Part shown: one piece after another, positions 41,139-45,652 of the stretch
Numbering within the stretch: the first letter of the stretch is position 1
Layout: every line of letters starts with the position of its first letter
The notes under the pieces: model-generated
Database searches by the model: none
The model's input: only the letters and a program-made list of their open reading frames with translations
What the model was told of the DNA's origin: nothing
Source: Kribbella catacumbae DSM 19601
Lineage (GTDB): Bacteria > Actinomycetota > Actinomycetes > Propionibacteriales > Kribbellaceae
Assembly: GCF_000372465.1 (NCBI RefSeq)
Contig: NZ_AQUZ01000033.1
Span: 154-45,805, forward strand
Reading direction: 5' to 3'
DNA length: 45,652 nt
Program-made: the position numbers and the translations under genes

Positions 41139-42108
41139 GCAGCTTCGGCTGTGGTGGGCCGTGGGTCGGGTCGACGCCGTCGAAGAGGCTGCTGACGGAT
41201 TCGCCGCCGTGGATGCGCTTGATTGCCTCAGCGAACAGGCCGGAGACCGAGCTGACCTGCAACTCGGGGAAGCCGTCCGGGCGCGGGACCGTGTCGGTGC
41301 TGATCACCTCGGTGATCGACGGGTGCGACCGCAGCCGCTCGACCGCCTTGCCGGCGAACAACCCATGGGTCGTCGCCACCGCGGCCTGAGTGCAGCCGAG
41401 GTCCTTCAGCCGGTCGAGCAGTTCGATGATCGACCCGCCAGTGGCGATCTCGTCGTCCAGGATGATCGCCTTCTTGCCGGCCACGTCGCCGACGATCGCG
41501 TCGATCACGACCTTGTCATCCGACAACCGCTGCTTGCTGCCGGCCGCGACCGGCAGGCCGAGCAGCCGCGCGAACTGGGTCGCTGTCTTCGCGTTGCCCA
41601 GGTCCGGGCTGACCACGACCGTGTCCGTGAGATCAGTACCGCGGAAGTGGTCGGCCAGTACGCCGATCGCCGTCAGGTGGTCGACCGGGACGGAGAAGAA
41701 CCCATGCACCTGCGGCGCGTGCAACGTCATGGTGAGCACCCGGTCGACGCCCGCCGCGACCAGCAGATCGGCCACCAGCCGGCCACCGATCGAGATCCGT
41801 GAGGCGTCCTTCTTGTCCGAGCGCGCATACGCGTAGTGCGGCATCACCGCGGTGATCTGAGCGGCCGAGGCGCCCCGCGCGGCGTCGATCATCAGGAGCA
41901 GCTCCATCAGGTGCTCCTGGGTCGGCGGAACCAGCGGCTGGACGATGTACACATCCCGCTGGCGACAGTTCACCTGCAACTGGACTTGTAGGCAGTCATT
42001 GCTGAACCGGTGGATCTCCACCGGCGACAGCTCCACGCCGAGATCGGCACAGATCTGCTTGGCAAGGCTGGAATGGGCACTTCCGCTGAACACGACGATC
42101 TCTCGCAC
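41131..42108 (-). CDS. prs: Ribose-phosphate diphosphokinase (PRPP synthetase)
   Basis: Makes PRPP from ribose 5-phosphate and ATP for nucleotide, His and Trp synthesis. 325 residues with VVFSGSAHSSLAKQICADLG, the regulatory-loop region PHYAYARSDKK, VVSPDLGNAKTATQFARLLG and the PRPP-binding loop IILDDEIATGGSI. GTG 42108 has GGGGAGAG upstream. Some segments differ from the most common form (RISIGGRLVADLL, TMTLHAPQVHGFF), so this could be a second copy in the genome. It ends next to the convergent DinB-like gene. Confidence 0.9.
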   Translation of the reverse strand: MREIVVFSGSAHSSLAKQICADLGVELSPVEIHRFSNDCLQVQLQVNCRQRDVYIVQPLVPPTQEHLMELLLMIDAARGASAAQITAVMPHYAYARSDKKDASRISIGGRLVADLLVAAGVDRVLTMTLHAPQVHGFFSVPVDHLTAIGVLADHFRGTDLTDTVVVSPDLGNAKTATQFARLLGLPVAAGSKQRLSDDKVVIDAIVGDVAGKKAIILDDEIATGGSIIELLDRLKDLGCTQAAVATTHGLFAGKAVERLRSHPSITEVISTDTVPRPDGFPELQVSSVSGLFAEAIKRIHGGESVSSLFDGVDPTHGPPQPKLPF

Positions 42109-42147
42109 GGCTCTCCCCGAATGCTGCGACCCGACAGCGATGAGCCT

Positions 42148-42182
42148 ACCTGCCGGCCTGCGAGCTCCAGCAGCCGGCAGGT
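42148..42182 (-). terminator. 10-bp hairpin between threonine aldolase and prs
   Basis: ACCTGCCGGC (42148-42157) pairs perfectly with GCCGGCAGGT (42173-42182) around a 15-nt loop, within the 99-bp gap after the aldolase stop. Confidence 0.65.
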
Positions 42183-42207
42183 GGCACCTGAACCTTGCGA
42201 ACAGCTA

Positions 42208-43230
42208 TCAGTGCATAAGGCCGGCGACCACTTCGGCCGCCTGGCGGCAGTCCGTGGCCGAGGCATCCAGATGAGTGACGAGCCGGAGCTGCGTGGTGCC
42301 CACTCCGCCCACCAGAACGCCTGCGGCTCTCGCGCCGGCGACCACCTCAGCGACCGTCTTGCCGGTGGCAGCGACATCGGCGACGACGATGTTGGTCTCG
42401 ACCTGATCCGGCTTCACCGAGCCCGGGGCCGCGTCCGCGAGGATCTCGGCGATCAGGCGAGCATGCGCGTGGTCCTCAGCGAGCCGCTCGACGTTGTGAC
42501 GGATCGCATAGAGCCCAGCAGCAGCCAGTACGCCGGCCTGACGCCAGCCCGCGCCCAGTCGCTTGCGCCAGACTCGTGCCTCCTTGACCAGCTCCGCCGA
42601 GCCGACCAGCACCGACCCGATCGGGGCACCCAGGCCCTTCGACAGGCAGACGCTCACCGCCGCGGCCCTGCTGGCGTAAGCCTCCATCGGTACGCCGGAC
42701 GCCACCGACGCGTTCCACAGCCGGGCACCGTCGAGATGGAGCGGCAGGCCGACCGAGTCCAGCTCGTCGGCCAGGGCGTCGTACGACGTCTGGATCGTGC
42801 CGCCACCGAAGTTGTGCGTGTTCTCGACCGAGACGGCTGCCGTCGTCACGAAGTACCGGCCGAGGTCGGGGGCGATGAGCGCGCGGATCTGCTCCAGATC
42901 GATCTGGCCGCCCGGCGCGCTCCACGTCCGGGTGGTGATCCCGCTGACCACTGCGTGCGCGCCCAGCTCGGCCCGGGCGACGTGCGCGCTCGCCTCGCAC
43001 AACACTTCGGAGCCCGGCGCGGCCAGCGCCCGTACGCCGAGGATGTTGGCCAGCGAGCCGCTCACGGTGAAGAGCGCGGCCTCGTGCCCGAGCAGCCCGG
43101 CGACGGCTTCCTCGAGCTCGGTGACCGTGGGGTCCTCGCCGTACACGTCGTCGCCGACGGGAGCGCTCGTCATCGCCGCCAGCATCCCGGCCGACGGCCG
43201 GGTCACGGTGTCCGAGCGAAGGTCGATCAT
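42208..43230 (-). CDS. Low-specificity threonine aldolase
   Basis: PLP enzyme of 340 residues that cleaves threonine or allo-threonine to glycine and acetaldehyde, or acts on related beta-hydroxy amino acids. Landmarks are MIDLRSDTVTRPSAGML, GDDVYGEDPTVTELE, SVENTHNFGGGTI, LPLHLDGARLWNASVASG and the Schiff-base lysine in VSVCLSKGLGAPIGSVLVG. ATG 43230 overlaps the aroG stop (ATGA), so the two are cotranslated. Confidence 0.93.
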   Translation of the reverse strand: MIDLRSDTVTRPSAGMLAAMTSAPVGDDVYGEDPTVTELEEAVAGLLGHEAALFTVSGSLANILGVRALAAPGSEVLCEASAHVARAELGAHAVVSGITTRTWSAPGGQIDLEQIRALIAPDLGRYFVTTAAVSVENTHNFGGGTIQTSYDALADELDSVGLPLHLDGARLWNASVASGVPMEAYASRAAAVSVCLSKGLGAPIGSVLVGSAELVKEARVWRKRLGAGWRQAGVLAAAGLYAIRHNVERLAEDHAHARLIAEILADAAPGSVKPDQVETNIVVADVAATGKTVAEVVAGARAAGVLVGGVGTTQLRLVTHLDASATDCRQAAEVVAGLMH

Positions 43231-44600
43231 GCCCGTGCGCCGCGCAGGCGTTCGGCTACCAGGAAGGCGAGCTCGAGGGACTGGTGCCGGTTGAGCCGCG
43301 GGTCGCAGGCCGTTTCGTACCGGTTGACCAGGTCCTCGGCCACCAGCTCCTCGCCGCCGCCGAGGCACTCGGTGACGTCGTCGCCGGTGAGCTCGATGTG
43401 GATGCCGCCAGGCCAGGTGCCGACCTGCTCATGCGCGTCGAAGAAGCCCTGCACCTCGTCGATCACGTCGTCGAAGTTGCGGGTCTTGTAGCCGTTCGGC
43501 GTCTCGTAGGTGTTGCCGTGCATCGGGTCGCACACCCACGCGATCGGCGAGCCGTGGTCGCGAACCGCCTCGAGCAGCGGCGGCAGCCCGTCCCGGATCT
43601 TGCCCGCGCCCATCCGCGTGATGAAGGTCAGCCTGCCTTCGATCCCCTTCGGGTTCAGCTTGTCGATCAGCGCCCGGATGTACTCCGGGGTGGTGGTCGG
43701 GCCGATCTTCACGCCCAGCGGGTTGCTCAGCGACGACAGGAACTCGACATGCGCGCCATCCAGCTGCCGGGTCCGCTCCCCCACCCAGAGCAGGTGGCCG
43801 GACACGTCGTACGGCTGCTCGGTGCGCGAGTCGATCCGGGTCAGGGCGTGCTCGTACTCGAGGATCAGCGCCTCGTGCGAGGCGTAGAAGTCGACCGTGT
43901 GGAACTCCTCCGAGTTGGCTCCACAGGCGCGCATGAAAGCCAGCGCCCGCTCGATCTCGGAGGCCAGCTGCTCGTACTTCTGCCCGACCGGCGAGGACTT
44001 CACGAAGTCGGTGTTCCAGGCGTGCACCTGGTGCAGGTCGGCGTACCCACCGGTGGTGAACGCGCGGGTCAGGTTGAGCGTGGCGGCGGCCGCGTTGTAG
44101 ACACCGCGCAGCCGCTGCGGGTCAGGGATCCGCGACTCGGGCGTGAAGTCCAGCCCGTTCACCGCGTCCCCCCGGTACGACGGCAGCGTGACCCCTTCGC
44201 GGGTCTCCTCGCCGCTGCTGCGGGGCTTGGCGTACTGGCCGGCGATCCGGCCGACCTTCACGACCGGCACGCTCGCGGCGTACTGGAGGACGACGGCCAT
44301 CTGCAGCAGGACGCGGAGCTTGGCCCGGATGTTCTCGGCGGTCACCCCGTCGAACGTCTCGGCGCAGTCACCACCCTGCAGCAGGAACGCCTCACCGCGC
44401 GCGACGGCACCGATCTTGGTGGTCAGATCGTCGCACTCACCCGCGAACACGAGCGGCGGCAACGTCCGCAACTGCCCGATGACCTGCTCCAGCACGTCCT
44501 GGTCCGGCCACTCCGGCTGCTGCAACGGCTTGAGACCGCGCAGCTCCTCCAACGAAGGAACCCCCGGCACCAACCCAGCACTCAACTCCGCAAATTGCAT
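43227..44600 (-). CDS. aroG: Class II DAHP synthase
   Basis: First enzyme of the shikimate pathway, joining phosphoenolpyruvate and erythrose 4-phosphate. Type II (plant/actinobacterial) form of 457 residues: PPLVFAGECDDLTTKIGAVARGEAFLLQGGDCAETF, then KVGRIAGQYAKPRSS, YRGDAVNGLDFTPESRIPDP, LLWVGERTRQLDGAHVEFLSSLSNPLGVKIGPT, FITRMGAGKIRDGLPPLLEAV and WVCDPMHGNTYETPNGYKTR with GGIHIELTGDDVTECLGG. ATG 44600 has TAGGCT six bases above and no Shine-Dalgarno, so it is probably leaderless. Confidence 0.97.
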   Translation of the reverse strand: MQFAELSAGLVPGVPSLEELRGLKPLQQPEWPDQDVLEQVIGQLRTLPPLVFAGECDDLTTKIGAVARGEAFLLQGGDCAETFDGVTAENIRAKLRVLLQMAVVLQYAASVPVVKVGRIAGQYAKPRSSGEETREGVTLPSYRGDAVNGLDFTPESRIPDPQRLRGVYNAAAATLNLTRAFTTGGYADLHQVHAWNTDFVKSSPVGQKYEQLASEIERALAFMRACGANSEEFHTVDFYASHEALILEYEHALTRIDSRTEQPYDVSGHLLWVGERTRQLDGAHVEFLSSLSNPLGVKIGPTTTPEYIRALIDKLNPKGIEGRLTFITRMGAGKIRDGLPPLLEAVRDHGSPIAWVCDPMHGNTYETPNGYKTRNFDDVIDEVQGFFDAHEQVGTWPGGIHIELTGDDVTECLGGGEELVAEDLVNRYETACDPRLNRHQSLELAFLVAERLRGARA

Positions 44601-44933
44601 ACCCCAAGCCTATGGGAGCCCCACCACCCCCCGCCCACCCGTCTCACCCCGTCCCACCACCCAACCACCCACGAAGGCAATCCACCCGCCGCCCAAGACC
44701 CTCCACAACAACCTCGTCGCCGCCCGCCGCGGCGGCACTTGAGGAGGGAAGTACCCCCGATCAAGGCGAAAACACTCCGCAGGGTTCGCCAAAATCCTCC
44801 CCAGGCTGAGTTGTCCACAGGCTGCGGGCGGAAGCCGCCGAGCGCGGAGGATGAGGGCATCTTCACTGGTGTGGACATTCAGGAGTTGGGACAGGACGGG
44901 GCAACGGCGGATGGCGGAGGAGGTGCGCCATCG
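44601..44933. other. Gene-free region between aroG and the broken edge gene
   Basis: About 330 bp with Pro/His-rich noise frames. It holds the aroG promoter at its left end and the second copy of the 61-bp dispersed element (44743-44803), followed by a GC-rich stretch. No other feature seen. Confidence 0.5.
44743..44803 (+). repeat. Dispersed 61-bp element, copy 2
   Basis: Gapless relative of 17900-17960 (opposite strand), 44 of 61 positions by my count. It lies 131 bp before the edge gene. Both copies are in gene-free DNA. Confidence 0.7.
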
Positions 44934-45652
44934 GTGCGGTTGTTTGTGGAATTGCGGAAGCGGCAGAAGGGGGCTTTCAGCCGGGCGCAGGCGTTGGAGC
45001 ACGGGATCTCGGACAAGGTGCTCCAGAGTCGGTGCCGAGCGCGGCAACTCCAGCGGGTCCATCAGGGCGTGTACGTCGACTTCACTGGCCCGTTGCCCTG
45101 GGAAACCAAGATGTGGGCTGCCTGGCTCGCGTGCGGGCCCGATGGAGCCGGCGACATCCCGGCAGGCATCGCTCATCCTCGACGCATGCCGCCAGCGCCG
45201 GACCACCCCGCAGCGGCTGCTGGCCGAGCTCGAGTTGCTGGGTTACCTACCCGGTCGGGCGCCCATCCACCAGATCCTGCTCGATGCGGCGGACGGCGTT
45301 CACTCGTTTCTTGAGCAGTGCTACCTGCGCCGGGTCGAGCGCGCTCACGGGTTGCCCGCTGCCGAGCGGCAGGTCCATGTCGTGACGGCTGCGGAGTCGG
45401 CGGACAGTTCGGCGGAGCAAGTCGTCTATCGCGATGTGGAGTACACGCCGTACGGGCTGATCGTCGAGCTCGACGGGCAACTGGGGCACTCCGACGCGCT
45501 GTCCCGCTGGCGTGACATGACCAGGGACAACGCCGCCGCGACGAGCGGGAAGCTGACGCTGCGGTTCGGGTACCAGCTGGTGAGTCTGCCGTGCGCCACG
45601 GCCGCTCAGGTTGTCACCGCGCTCCATCACCTCGGCTGGAGCGGCTCGCCCC
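44934..45652 (+). pseudogene. Broken AbiEi/DUF559-like gene, runs off the edge
   Basis: The first part, from GTG 44934 (GGAGGAGG upstream), reads VRLFVELRKRQKGAFSRAQALEHG and VHQGVYVDF, the winged-helix start of AbiEi-type antitoxin/DUF559 proteins. After about residue 69 this frame turns to noise. Another frame, from about 45142 to the right edge, carries the family's C-terminal part: YGLIVELDGQLGH, SRWRDMTRDNAAATSGKLTLRFGYQLV. The middle segment normally joining them is missing, so I infer an internal deletion with a frame change. The intact family encodes about 300 residues. The last residues lie outside the window. Confidence 0.65.

Noticed and set aside
42797..45314. Long plus-strand frames opposite aroG and threonine aldolase
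   Set aside because: They are antisense shadows of high-GC genes with valine/arginine-rich noise; aroG and the aldolase are clear family members.

Overview
The window reads as a high-GC actinobacterial chromosome. The run DUF3040 / SAV_6107-type HEPN / class III SixA / metF / polyprenyl synthetase / thiEOSG / LysM hydrolase / PASTA kinase / class II aroG is the usual actinobacterial neighbourhood beside the division and cell-wall cluster. GTG and TTG starts are frequent and many genes look leaderless. A Kribbella-like member of the Propionibacteriales is my best guess; this is inferred from gene content and style, not tested.

Layout. 1-2805: end of the conserved block (probable mraZ upstream region, DUF3040 membrane protein, methyltransferase, APH-fold kinase). 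2806-8455: an accessory island. It starts with a remnant of an MFS transporter and then holds two peptide modules. The plus-strand module is a 28-codon gene ending in the aromatic stretch LYWYWDISN, a strong hairpin and a cytochrome P450 whose I-helix lacks the usual acid-alcohol pair; it looks like a P450-modified RiPP pair. The minus-strand module is a tightly coupled five-gene operon: a 70-residue peptide with six Cys and nine Tyr in its last 43 residues, a MauD/TlpA-like thiol oxidoreductase, a peptidase-free ABC exporter, an S26 signal peptidase and a MauE-like redox membrane protein. I read it as production, export, cleavage and oxidative folding of a disulfide-rich peptide. This island is the most likely place for an undescribed system.

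8506-17756: HEPN and DUF6504 genes with a perfect actinobacterial LexA box upstream, a secreted DM13 protein, a YbaK-type deacylase, DUF1905, a large secreted amidase, DUF4126, a phytoene-desaturase-like oxidoreductase and a HelD-like RNA polymerase recycling helicase. 17757-18307 has no convincing gene but carries inverted and dispersed repeats, one of which recurs near 44.75 kb.

18308-28620: SixA, metF, polyprenyl diphosphate synthase, DUF2071, a barstar/barnase-type pair coupled to thiE, thiO-thiS-thiG, a LysM lytic transglycosylase and a PASTA Ser/Thr kinase. 28856-40522: EamA exporter, GH15-like and GH172-like proteins, a membrane protein of unknown role, and an unusual couple: a short degenerate prenyl-synthase-like protein followed by a flavoprotein reductase fused to a second degenerate prenyl-synthase-like domain. 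Then come a Tat-exported TolB/amidohydrolase fusion, a GNAT enzyme and a WYL regulator. 40579-44600: DinB-fold protein, PRPP synthetase, threonine aldolase and DAHP synthase. The right edge holds a frame-broken AbiEi/DUF559-like gene.

All functional calls come from reading motifs by eye; no database search was run.
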